Assembly: GCA_017508425.1 (NCBI GenBank) | Contig: JAFVYZ010000030.1 | Coordinates: forward strand, 1 to 40,254 | DNA: 40,254 bases | Origin: Clostridia bacterium | GTDB taxonomy: Bacteria; Bacillota; Clostridia; Oscillospirales; CAG-272 | Direction: 5' to 3' | Part shown: positions 17,616 to 25,365 of the stretch, piece after piece | How positions within the stretch are numbered: the first letter of the stretch is position 1 | Layout of the letters: every line of letters begins with the position of its first letter | Program-made: the position numbers and the translations under genes | The notes under the pieces: model-generated | Told to the model about the DNA's origin: nothing | Database searches by the model: none | Seen by the model: only the letters and a program-made list of their open reading frames with translations

Positions 17616-19883
17616 TTACAGCTTGTTGCGCATGATCTTACCGCTGATGGTCTTGGGAAGCTCACGGCGGAACTCAACGATACGCGGATATTTGTAGGGG
17701 GCCGTGTGCTGCTTGACGTAGTTCTGAATTTCCTTCTTCAGCTCCTCGGTACCCTCGGTGCCGGGCACGAGCACGATGCAGGCCTTCACGACCTGACCGC
17801 GCACCTCATCGGGTGCGGCACACACGCCGCATTCAAGCACATAGGGCAGCTCCATGATGGTCGATTCGATCTCAAACGGACCAATGCGGTAGCCCGAGGA
17901 CTTGATCACATCATCGGCGCGGCCGACGTACCAGTAATAGCCCTCCTCATCACGCCATGCGAGGTCGCCCGTGTGATACATGCCGTCGTGCCACACGCCC
18001 TTGGTGGCCTCCTCGTTCAGGTAATAACCGAGGAACACGCCGCACGTGGGCTTCGGCTCGGTGCGAATGACGATCTCACCGTTGACACCGTCGGCAACAG
18101 GGTTTCCGTCCATATCGACAAGGTCGATGCCGTATCCGGGCACGGGCTTGCCCATCGCGCCGGGCTTGAGCTTAGTGCCAAACAGGTTGGCAATGCCGAG
18201 CGTCATCTCGGTTTGACCGAACCCCTCGGCAATGCGAAGACCGGTGGCCTTCTCAAACTGATAAAAGACCTCGGGATTGAGCGCCTCGCCCGCGGTGGTC
18301 GCGTGACGGATCGAGGAGAGATCGTACTGACTGATATCCTGCTTAATGAGCATGCGGTACATCGTGGGCGGTGCGCAGAAGGTGGTGATGCCGTATTTCT
18401 CGAACATCGGCAGGATCTTGGCCGAATCAAAGCGGTCAAAATCGTAGGTGAAGATCGCACCCTCGCACAGCCACTGGCCGTAAAGCTTGCCCCACAGGGC
18501 CTTGCCCCAGCCGGTCTCGGAAATGGTGAAGTGGAGCCCATCCTTTTCGCACAGGTGCCAATACTTGGCCGTGACAAAATGGCCGAGCGCGTACTTGTAC
18601 GAATGGAGTGCCATTTTGGGATAGCCCGTGGTGCCCGAGGTAAAGAGCATCAGCATCGGGTCGTTGCCGCAGGGAGCATCGGCCTCGCGCACAAAGCGGC
18701 GGCTGAACAGCGAATACTCACTGTCAAAATCACGCCAGCCCTCACGCACGCCGCCGACCAGCACCTTGGTCAACGGTGCACCGACCTCGGCCTCAGCCAG
18801 CTCCACCTGACGGGCGGTATCGCCGTCGGCGGTGCAAAGAATGGCACTGACCCCTGCCGCCTTGAAGCGGTAGGTGAAGTCGTGCGCGACCAGCTGATTG
18901 GTCGCAGGGATCGCGATCGCACCGATTTTGTGAAGACCAAGGATCGCGAACCAAAATTGATAATGACGCTTTAATACCAGCAGCACACGGTCACCGCGCT
19001 TGATACCGAGCGACTTAAAGTAGTTTGCGCTTTGCGAGGATGCATCCTTGATGTCCTTAAACGTAAAGCGACGCTCGGTCATATCGTTTGCAACATGCAC
19101 CATCGCAAGCTTTTCGGGCTCGCGACGCGCAATCTCATCGACCGTGTCAAACGCAAAGTTGTAGGCATCCTCATTGGTATATTCCACACCGAGGAAGTGC
19201 CCGTTTTCATCCTCCTTAGCCTTGACAAATTTCTCGCAAAGCAGGGGCTCGTTCACCGCCACACGCTGCTCGGTGCCGATGGTCATCGGCTGATCGGTCG
19301 CGTCGCTGGCCATAATGACCGACAAGAACACGCAGTCCGCACCGTCAATGGCGATCATACCGTGGGGCGTAGAGGATTTGAAGAAAATGCTGTCCCCCTC
19401 ACGAAGGATCTCCTCGCGGTCGCCCACGCGGAAACGCAGCGACCCCTTAATAACCATATCAAACTCCTGGCCCGCGTGGGTCACCGTGCTGATCGGCTTG
19501 CTTTGCAGCTCCTCGGAATACTGATAGGTCACCCAATAAGGAGTGGCGAGCTTCTGGCGGAACTGCGAGGCGAGGCCCTGAATGGTAATACCATCCTCCG
19601 CGGCGGTCACAAGACCCTCGCCACGACGCGTCACGGCATAGCCCGAAAGCTTGGCACTATGACCCTCAAGCAGATCGGTAATCTCAATGCCGTAGGCCTT
19701 AGCACATTTATGTATAAACGTAAAGGGCAGATCAATTCGTCCCGACTCATAGGAAACGTACTGTTTCTCGGAGATCTCGGTCAGCTCTGCCATTTTTGCC
19801 GTGGTATAGCCCATAATCTCTCGCATCTCGCGTATACGCAACGCGACCTTTTCAAGCTGGTTTACATCTGATTGATTTGTCAT
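17616..19883 (-). CDS. XRE-cupin-acyl-CoA synthetase fusion (paralogue 1)
   Basis: 755 aa, same architecture as the next gene: HTH (about 8-65), cupin (about 130-185, THAGQEFDMVIKG and TPHGMIAI), AMP-forming ligase. Ligase motifs: FTSGTTGYPK near 412, GFGQTEMT near 552, TGDLAWRDEEG, GRADDVIKSSGYRIGP, KTISGKIMRN at the C-terminus. The paralogues share long identical ligase blocks, so the tandem pair arose by duplication and may split substrates such as 2-methylbutyrate and isobutyrate (inference). The ATG at 19883 has AAAGGAGTG about 11 bases upstream. Reading further back to 19979 enters the T-box terminator and is rejected. First gene of the operon, behind the Ile T-box leader. Confidence 0.9.
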   Translation of the reverse strand: MTNQSDVNQLEKVALRIREMREIMGYTTAKMAELTEISEKQYVSYESGRIDLPFTFIHKCAKAYGIEITDLLEGHSAKLSGYAVTRRGEGLVTAAEDGITIQGLASQFRQKLATPYWVTYQYSEELQSKPISTVTHAGQEFDMVIKGSLRFRVGDREEILREGDSIFFKSSTPHGMIAIDGADCVFLSVIMASDATDQPMTIGTEQRVAVNEPLLCEKFVKAKEDENGHFLGVEYTNEDAYNFAFDTVDEIARREPEKLAMVHVANDMTERRFTFKDIKDASSQSANYFKSLGIKRGDRVLLVLKRHYQFWFAILGLHKIGAIAIPATNQLVAHDFTYRFKAAGVSAILCTADGDTARQVELAEAEVGAPLTKVLVGGVREGWRDFDSEYSLFSRRFVREADAPCGNDPMLMLFTSGTTGYPKMALHSYKYALGHFVTAKYWHLCEKDGLHFTISETGWGKALWGKLYGQWLCEGAIFTYDFDRFDSAKILPMFEKYGITTFCAPPTMYRMLIKQDISQYDLSSIRHATTAGEALNPEVFYQFEKATGLRIAEGFGQTEMTLGIANLFGTKLKPGAMGKPVPGYGIDLVDMDGNPVADGVNGEIVIRTEPKPTCGVFLGYYLNEEATKGVWHDGMYHTGDLAWRDEEGYYWYVGRADDVIKSSGYRIGPFEIESTIMELPYVLECGVCAAPDEVRGQVVKACIVLVPGTEGTEELKKEIQNYVKQHTAPYKYPRIVEFRRELPKTISGKIMRNKL

Positions 19884-19921
19884 AATGACGACACTCCTTT
19901 CGTGTAATAAATTATGAAAAT

Positions 19922-20187
19922 AAAAAAACGCCCCAAGAATAAAAATCCTGAGACGAGTATAAAAAACCCGCGGAACCACTCAACTTGCGTAAAACCGCCA
20001 CTCAGAGCTCCAATAAGCCCTTGCCCTTAACGCGGGACACGTGAGCGCCTAACCATAAGCTCGGAGCTCCGACTCGGAAGTGATGGGTAGCCCGGCTTTT
20101 TGCAATCGGCTCGCACCAACCGCCGACTCTCTTGATGCTGATTATGCCCTACCGTCTCCGTCACAGTCTTTATATCTACCTATTTAT
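19922..20187 (-). promoter_or_regulatory. T-box riboswitch leader, specifier ATC (Ile)
   Basis: On the minus strand: Stem I with GACT...AGTC base pairing, the conserved AGAGAGTCGGCGGTTGGTGC apical region, then the T-box core TGGTTCCGCG (20 bp before the terminator; consensus TGGNACCGCG, one change). Terminator CGTCTCAGGA/TTCTTGGGGCG with a 7-T tail (19922-19955). Aligning Stem I with the divergent T-box places ATC (20084-20082) in the specifier position, followed by A. Known mechanism: uncharged tRNA-Ile pairs with specifier and T-box and prevents termination. Controls the ligase/oxidoreductase/ilvE operon. Confidence 0.88.
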
Positions 20188-20193
20188 AGATAT

Positions 20194-20222
20194 ATTTTAT
20201 CATCATTTGCGAAAAAAGTCAA
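20194..20222 (-). promoter_or_regulatory. Promoter of the Ile T-box operon
   Basis: Minus strand TTGACT (20222-20217), 17-bp spacer, TAAAAT (20199-20194). Start predicted near 20187, just before T-box Stem I. Confidence 0.8.
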
Positions 20223-20327
20223 ATATTTTCTTTTATAAAAATGTATAAAATTTTGCCGCATCCGCGTTTGTTTTTGTGCGTTATCACTAAATATTTAGAA
20301 TTTTACTATTCACTATTCATAAAACAC
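20223..20327. other. AT-rich gap between divergent T-box promoters
   Basis: 105 bp between the two -35 elements, AT-rich, with several near-palindromic AT stretches (for example CTAAATATTTAG at 20287-20298). No gene seen. Could hold a shared operator, but nothing specific is recognised. Confidence 0.4.
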
Positions 20328-20356
20328 TTGACAAATTCCTTGTTTGATGCTTAAAT
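20328..20356 (+). promoter_or_regulatory. Promoter of the Leu T-box operon
   Basis: TTGACA (20328-20333), 17-bp spacer, TTAAAT (20351-20356), directly before T-box Stem I. Confidence 0.78.
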
Positions 20357-20362
20357 ATATTT

Positions 20363-20636
20363 AATGAAATAGCAAAAGACTATGACGGAAATCTTGCCCC
20401 ATATTCCTATGCCCAAGAGAGTCGGCGGTTGGTGTGAGCCGATGCAAACGGTATGGGTGCCCTCTCTCCCGAGTCTGTCCTGTCAACGCCACGGTCAGTA
20501 GCAGGACACGGCAGCCCCCGTTACAGGGCCGGCCCTTTTTGGGGCTTTTGAGTGATTTCCCTGCTTGGGGGTAATCAGGGTGGTACCGCGAAGATTTTTC
20601 GTCCCTGAAGCCGATTGCGGCTCGGGGCTTTTTTGT
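20363..20636 (+). promoter_or_regulatory. T-box riboswitch leader, specifier CTC (Leu)
   Basis: Stem I begins AAAGACTATGACGGA and contains the same AGAGAGTCGGCGGTTGGTG apical block as the divergent leader. The T-box core TGGTACCGCG is exact (20581-20590). The antiterminator pairs CAGGG with CCCTG (about 20575-20608). The terminator is GCCG-attg-CGGC extended by CCC/GGG, with a T6 tail ending near 20635. At the position aligned with ATC of the other leader the codon is CTC (20462-20464). Controls the LeuA-like gene and the two after it. Confidence 0.9.
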
Positions 20637-20653
20637 TTGAAAGGAAGTTTTAG

Positions 20654-22063
20654 ATGATGAGACACATTGTGATCAGCGATGCAACGATGAAAGCGGAGGC
20701 AGGCGAGCTGCGCCTGTCCTTTAAAGAAAAAATTGAATTGGCCAAGCTCCTTGACAAGCTCGGCGTCGATTTGATCGAGCTCAGTGGCATTGAGGATGCC
20801 CGTACCGACGCACTCCTGATCAAATCGATCGTTGCGGCCGTCGGCAACAGCCGCATTGCCGTACCGGTAGAGTTCGGCAGCAAGGACAGCATCGAGCGCA
20901 CGGCGGCGGCCCTCAAAAACGCCAAGGCACCGCGCCTTCAGGTCGTAGCGGCCACCAGCCCTGTACAAATTGAATATCTCTTCCACAAGAAGCCCGACGC
21001 CATGCTTGCGGCGATCGCCGAAACGGTAGCCGCTTGCCGTGCGCTTTGCGATGACGTTGAATTCGTGGCTACGGATGCCACGCGCGCCGAAAGCGATTTC
21101 CTGGCTAAGGCGATCGGTGCGGCCATCGAGGCCGGTGCCGCGACCGTCACGCTCGCGGATACCGCAGGCACCCTGCTCCCCGCCGAATTCGGTGACTTTA
21201 TCAAGGCGCAATATGAGGCCGTGCCTGCCCTGAAGAGCATCGCGCTCGGCGTGCAGTGCGCCAACACCATCGCCATGGCCGATGCCTCGGCCATCACGGC
21301 CGTGCGCGAGGGCGCCTCTCAGATCCGTGCCGCAGCGCAAACCGACACTGAGGCCTCGCTGAAAAACATTGTCAGCATCCTCACAGCCAAATCCGATTCG
21401 CTCGGTGCCGCGACAAGAGTCAGCGCCACCCAGCTCGGCCGCATTACCTCTCAGATCGAGTGGCTTTGCCACACGGGCAAGAGCGCGACCGTAGCCTCTG
21501 AGACCGAGCACGACGACGGCGTGTTCCTCACCGCTCACGACACCGAGGAGGCAGTCACGGCCGCCACAAGCCGTCTTGGCTACGACCTCTCGAGCGAGGA
21601 TGCCCAAAGGGTATTCGCCGCCTTCAAGCAAATTGCCGACAAAAAGGAAAAGGTCACCTTCAAGGAGCTCGACGCCATCGTTGCCTCGGCCGCCATGCAG
21701 GTTCCCGCCACCTATAAGCTGGATACCTATGTCATCACCTCGGGCAACACCATTTCGGCTACGGCCCACATCAAGCTCATCAAGGACGGCAAGACCGCCG
21801 AGGGCGTTTACATTGGTGACGGCTCGATCGACGCCGCTTTCCAAGCCATTGAAAAGATCACGGGCTGCCACTACGAGCTCGACGACTTCCAGCTGCAAGC
21901 CGTAACCGAGGGCCGCGAGGCCATGGGCCAGACCGTGGTCAAGCTCCGCGCGAACGGCAAGGTCTTTTCAGGCCGCGGCATCTCGACCGACATCGTCGGC
22001 GCCGGCATTGAGGCCTATCTCAGTGCCCTGAATAAAATCGTTTACGAGGAGGAAGTAGAATGA
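20654..22063 (+). CDS. LeuA-like protein lacking catalytic residues
   Basis: 469 aa. N-terminal HMGL-type TIM barrel and C-terminal LeuA allosteric domain (last ~115 residues, with GDGSIDAAF and the typical GRGISTDIVGAGIEAYLSAL ending). In true isopropylmalate/citramalate synthases the barrel starts DTTLRDGEQ and has HxHND plus GERAGN. Here the start is DATMKAEAG (Arg to K13, metal Asp to A14), the HxH site is VQCAN (Q201, A203), and GERAGN is missing. Metal binding and the usual aldol chemistry are therefore unlikely, while the leucine-binding domain looks intact. ATG 20654 or 20657 with AAAGGAAG upstream. A regulatory or otherwise repurposed role is inferred. Confidence 0.85.
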   Translation: MMRHIVISDATMKAEAGELRLSFKEKIELAKLLDKLGVDLIELSGIEDARTDALLIKSIVAAVGNSRIAVPVEFGSKDSIERTAAALKNAKAPRLQVVAATSPVQIEYLFHKKPDAMLAAIAETVAACRALCDDVEFVATDATRAESDFLAKAIGAAIEAGAATVTLADTAGTLLPAEFGDFIKAQYEAVPALKSIALGVQCANTIAMADASAITAVREGASQIRAAAQTDTEASLKNIVSILTAKSDSLGAATRVSATQLGRITSQIEWLCHTGKSATVASETEHDDGVFLTAHDTEEAVTAATSRLGYDLSSEDAQRVFAAFKQIADKKEKVTFKELDAIVASAAMQVPATYKLDTYVITSGNTISATAHIKLIKDGKTAEGVYIGDGSIDAAFQAIEKITGCHYELDDFQLQAVTEGREAMGQTVVKLRANGKVFSGRGISTDIVGAGIEAYLSALNKIVYEEEVE

Positions 22064-24573
22064 AGCTCTCCTTTTCCACAAGAGGCTGGCCCACGCTCTC
22101 CTTTGGAGAAATGCTGGACGTTGCCTCGGATATGGGGTTCCTTGGCGTTGAGGTCTATAACCTCAACAAATTCGACCCCTTGATGGGCAAGGGCGGTGCG
22201 TTCCACAAATACAACGTCGCGGCCACGGTGCGCCGTTTGCGCGACAAGGGGCTCACCATTCCCTGCTTTGACACCTCACTCGACATTTCCTTTGACCCGA
22301 CGGCCGTCGCCGGCGTCAAGGAGCTCATCGACGTCGCCCACAACGCAAGAGTCCCTTACGTGGTCGTTTGCGCCCTGCACGATGATGAGGAGTCCGTCTA
22401 TCGGGCCCTGGTGGAGCTGCTCCCCGTGGCCGAAGAAAAAAACGTCAGCATCCTCATCAAGACCAGCGGCATTTACGCCGATACGGCACGCCTGCGTGCC
22501 ATGCTCGATCGCTTTGCCAGCGACTGCCTGGCGGCGCTTTGGGACGTTCATCACCCCTACCGCGACTGCGGTGAGTCGGGCGATAAAACCATCAAAAATC
22601 TCGGCTCGTACGTCTCGCACGTGCATATGCGTGACTCGGACGATGAGGGCCATTATCAGCTGATCGGTGAGGGCACGATGCCGATCGAGGACGTGATGCG
22701 CGCACTTTCCTCGGTCAATTACGACGCCTTTATTTCACTGGAATGGAAGCCCGATTGGCTCGAGGACCTGAAGGACCCCGAGATCATCTTCCCCCACTTT
22801 GTCAATTACATGTCCCACTACCATTCGCCCAAGGGGATGAAGAAAAGCCTTTACTTCAATCACGACGGCACGGGACAGTACGTATGGAAAAAGGACGAGC
22901 TGATCGACCTCACCTTCTCCGAGGTGCTCGACCGTATGGCCGAGGAATTCCCCGACCAATACTGCTTTAAATACACCACACTCGACTACACGCGCACCTA
23001 TGCGCAATTCCGCGAGGACGTGGACCGCTTTGCACGCGCCCTGGTATCGCTCGGTGTAAAGGCCGGCTCCAAGGTGGCGGTATGGGCCACCAACCTGCCC
23101 GCGTGGTACATCACCTTTTGGGCGACCACAAAGCTCGGTGCCGTGCTCGTCACCGTCAACACGGCCTACAAGATCCACGAGGCCGAATATTTGCTTCGCC
23201 AATCCGACACCCACACTCTGGTGATGATCGAGAGCTGCCTTGACTCCAATTACAAGGATATCATCAACACGCTTTGCCCCGAATTAAAGCAAACCGTTCC
23301 GGGTGAGGCGCTCCACGCCAAAAAGCTGCCCTTCCTTAGAAACGTCATCACCGTCGGCTTCAAACAGGAGGGATGCCTCACGTTTGATGAGGCCATGGCG
23401 CGTTACCCCCTTGTCAGCCGACAGGAGGTGGCCCGAATGGCGGCGGCCGTAAAGCCTGGTGACGTGTGCAATATGCAGTACACCTCGGGCACCACGGGTT
23501 TCCCCAAGGGCGTGATGCTCACGCACTACAACGTCGTCAACAACGGCAAGTGCATCGGTGACCGTATGGGCCTTTCCACCGCCGACCGTATGATGATCCA
23601 GGTGCCGATGTTCCATTGCTTCGGTATGACCCTCTCGATGACCTCCTCGATGACGCACGGTGCCACGATGTGCCCGATGCCCTATTTCTCGGCAAAATCA
23701 TCGTTGGCGTGCATCAATCAGGAAAAGATCACCTGCTTCAACGGTGTGCCTACGATGTTTATTGCGATGTTCAACCACCCGAATTACCGCCAAACCGATT
23801 TCTCGCATATGAGAACGGGCATTATGGCCGGTGCCGGATGTCCCCCTGAGCTGATGAAGCGCGCCGCACGCCCCGATGAAATGAATATGACGGGCATTGT
23901 GAGCGTCTATGGTCAAACCGAGTGTGCCCCCGGCAACACCATGAGCTCCTGGACCGATCCCCTTGACGTGCGTACCGAAACGGTAGGCTCCGCCTTCCCC
24001 CACGTGCGCTGCAAGATCATTGACCCCGAAACGGGTGAGGAGGTCGGCCCCGGCGTGAACGGCGAGTTTTGCGCCAAGGGCTACAACACCATGAAGGGCT
24101 ACTACAAAATGCCCGATGCCACACGAGATACCATCGACAAAGATGGGTGGCTGCACTCGGGCGACCTTGCGTGCCGCGATGAAAACGGCAACTACAGGAT
24201 CACCGGACGCCTGAAGGACATGATCATCCGCGGCGGTGAGAACATTTACCCCAAGGAAATTGAGGAATTTATCTACACACATCCCCAGACCCGTGACGTG
24301 CAGGTCATCGGCGTACCCGACAAAAAGTACGGCGAGGAAATTATGGCTTGCATTATCTTGAAGGAAAAAGGTAGCGTAACCATCGAGGAAATGACTGCCT
24401 ACATCAAGGCCAGCATGGCGCGCCACAAGGTGCCCAAGTACATCGAGTTTGTCGATAGCTTCCCGATGAATGCGGCGGGCAAGGTCCTCAAATACAAGAT
24501 GCGCGAGGAGGCGGCAAAACGCCTCGGCCTTGTCGGGGACGGTGCCGACACCGCCTCCCCCGGAAAGCAGTAA
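22060..24573 (+). CDS. TIM-barrel (sugar isomerase/AP-endonuclease 2-like) fused to acyl-CoA synthetase
   Basis: 837 aa. Residues 1 to ~265 form a xylose-isomerase-like/AP-endonuclease-2 barrel: GVEVYNLNKF, WDVHHPYRD, HVHMRDSD and SLEWKPDW carry the Glu, Asp and His ligands expected in IolE/hydroxypyruvate isomerase-like folds. From ~275 comes a complete AMP-forming fatty-acyl-CoA ligase: TSGTTGFPKG near 476, YGQTE near 617, SGDLAC, GRLKDMIIRGGENI, and AGKVLKYK with the catalytic Lys. No frame break separates the halves. The ATG overlaps the TGA of the LeuA-like gene (ATGA), so translation is coupled and under the Leu T-box. The ligase may activate isovalerate or a related acid; the barrel's reaction is unknown. 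Confidence 0.9.
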   Translation: MKLSFSTRGWPTLSFGEMLDVASDMGFLGVEVYNLNKFDPLMGKGGAFHKYNVAATVRRLRDKGLTIPCFDTSLDISFDPTAVAGVKELIDVAHNARVPYVVVCALHDDEESVYRALVELLPVAEEKNVSILIKTSGIYADTARLRAMLDRFASDCLAALWDVHHPYRDCGESGDKTIKNLGSYVSHVHMRDSDDEGHYQLIGEGTMPIEDVMRALSSVNYDAFISLEWKPDWLEDLKDPEIIFPHFVNYMSHYHSPKGMKKSLYFNHDGTGQYVWKKDELIDLTFSEVLDRMAEEFPDQYCFKYTTLDYTRTYAQFREDVDRFARALVSLGVKAGSKVAVWATNLPAWYITFWATTKLGAVLVTVNTAYKIHEAEYLLRQSDTHTLVMIESCLDSNYKDIINTLCPELKQTVPGEALHAKKLPFLRNVITVGFKQEGCLTFDEAMARYPLVSRQEVARMAAAVKPGDVCNMQYTSGTTGFPKGVMLTHYNVVNNGKCIGDRMGLSTADRMMIQVPMFHCFGMTLSMTSSMTHGATMCPMPYFSAKSSLACINQEKITCFNGVPTMFIAMFNHPNYRQTDFSHMRTGIMAGAGCPPELMKRAARPDEMNMTGIVSVYGQTECAPGNTMSSWTDPLDVRTETVGSAFPHVRCKIIDPETGEEVGPGVNGEFCAKGYNTMKGYYKMPDATRDTIDKDGWLHSGDLACRDENGNYRITGRLKDMIIRGGENIYPKEIEEFIYTHPQTRDVQVIGVPDKKYGEEIMACIILKEKGSVTIEEMTAYIKASMARHKVPKYIEFVDSFPMNAAGKVLKYKMREEAAKRLGLVGDGADTASPGKQ

Positions 24574-24582
24574 GGAGATTCT

Positions 24583-25365
24583 ATGATGAGTGATACGGCA
24601 AAAACAATTTTCTACATTGTCTTGGCGCTGCTCCTGATCGTTCCCTTTGCGGTGCTTTTCTTCCTGCACGGCAAAACCGACCTTTTGTGCGGCTTTGACA
24701 AATTTTATTTCTTCGCCACTGCCATTTTGGTATTCGCACTGTGGGCGATCATGCAATTCGATGAAGCTCCCATTGGCTTAACGATCGGCATATGGGTCGC
24801 TGTCGGCGTGCTTGCCCTGCTCTCGGGCATTGGCGAAAATGACGCGACCCTGCTGCGCGGTGGCGCTATGGTGCTCCTCGCACTCTCCTTTATCACGGCA
24901 TCGCTACACGTCGCGTTTTTGCACAATTTCCCCACCGTATGGGCGACAATTTATGCGCTGCTGCCGATCGTTTCCTTCTTTATCATCCCCGCATTTATTG
25001 ATTATGCGCCCAACATCAAGGATCTCGGCGCACCCCTTGGCATCATCGCCGTGGCCTCCATCCCCGCAGCACTGCTGATCGACAAGCTTTGCGACATCTT
25101 CTCGGGAGTCATTCCCTCGGGCGCTCGCACCTCCTCCCGACGCACGGTATCCTTCTCGTCGGTGGAAAGCGCCATGCGCGCCTACAACCGCACCAGCACC
25201 AAGTGCGTGGGCGGTGTGAAGCAACACGGCAGCACGATCATCGTGCAGCTCTCGGGCATTCACGGCTACTCCGTCTCGGGCTGGGAGGCAGCCCAAGTCC
25301 GCCGGCACCTTGAAAGCTGGCTTAAAGTCGATCTTGACCGTACCAACATTTCTATTTATTACTAA
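24583..25365 (+). CDS. Unknown membrane protein with C-terminal soluble domain
   Basis: 260 aa; family not recognised. About six hydrophobic segments fill residues 8-175. A Ser/Thr/Arg-rich linker (about 180-195) leads to a ~65-residue soluble tail containing VESAMRAYNRTSTKC, STIIVQLSGIHGYSVSGWE and a final ISIYY strand. ATG preceded by AAGGAG. It follows the ligase fusion by 9 bp and so belongs to the Leu T-box operon; transport or sensing of branched-chain acids is possible but unsupported. Its TAA overlaps the left arm of the terminator that encloses the large repeat element. Confidence 0.75.
   Translation: MMSDTAKTIFYIVLALLLIVPFAVLFFLHGKTDLLCGFDKFYFFATAILVFALWAIMQFDEAPIGLTIGIWVAVGVLALLSGIGENDATLLRGGAMVLLALSFITASLHVAFLHNFPTVWATIYALLPIVSFFIIPAFIDYAPNIKDLGAPLGIIAVASIPAALLIDKLCDIFSGVIPSGARTSSRRTVSFSSVESAMRAYNRTSTKCVGGVKQHGSTIIVQLSGIHGYSVSGWEAAQVRRHLESWLKVDLDRTNISIYY

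Noticed and set aside
20495-21898. 467-codon minus-strand frame opposite the LeuA-like gene
   Set aside because: Crosses the T-box terminator region and has Gly/Arg-rich composition; the plus strand holds the real gene.
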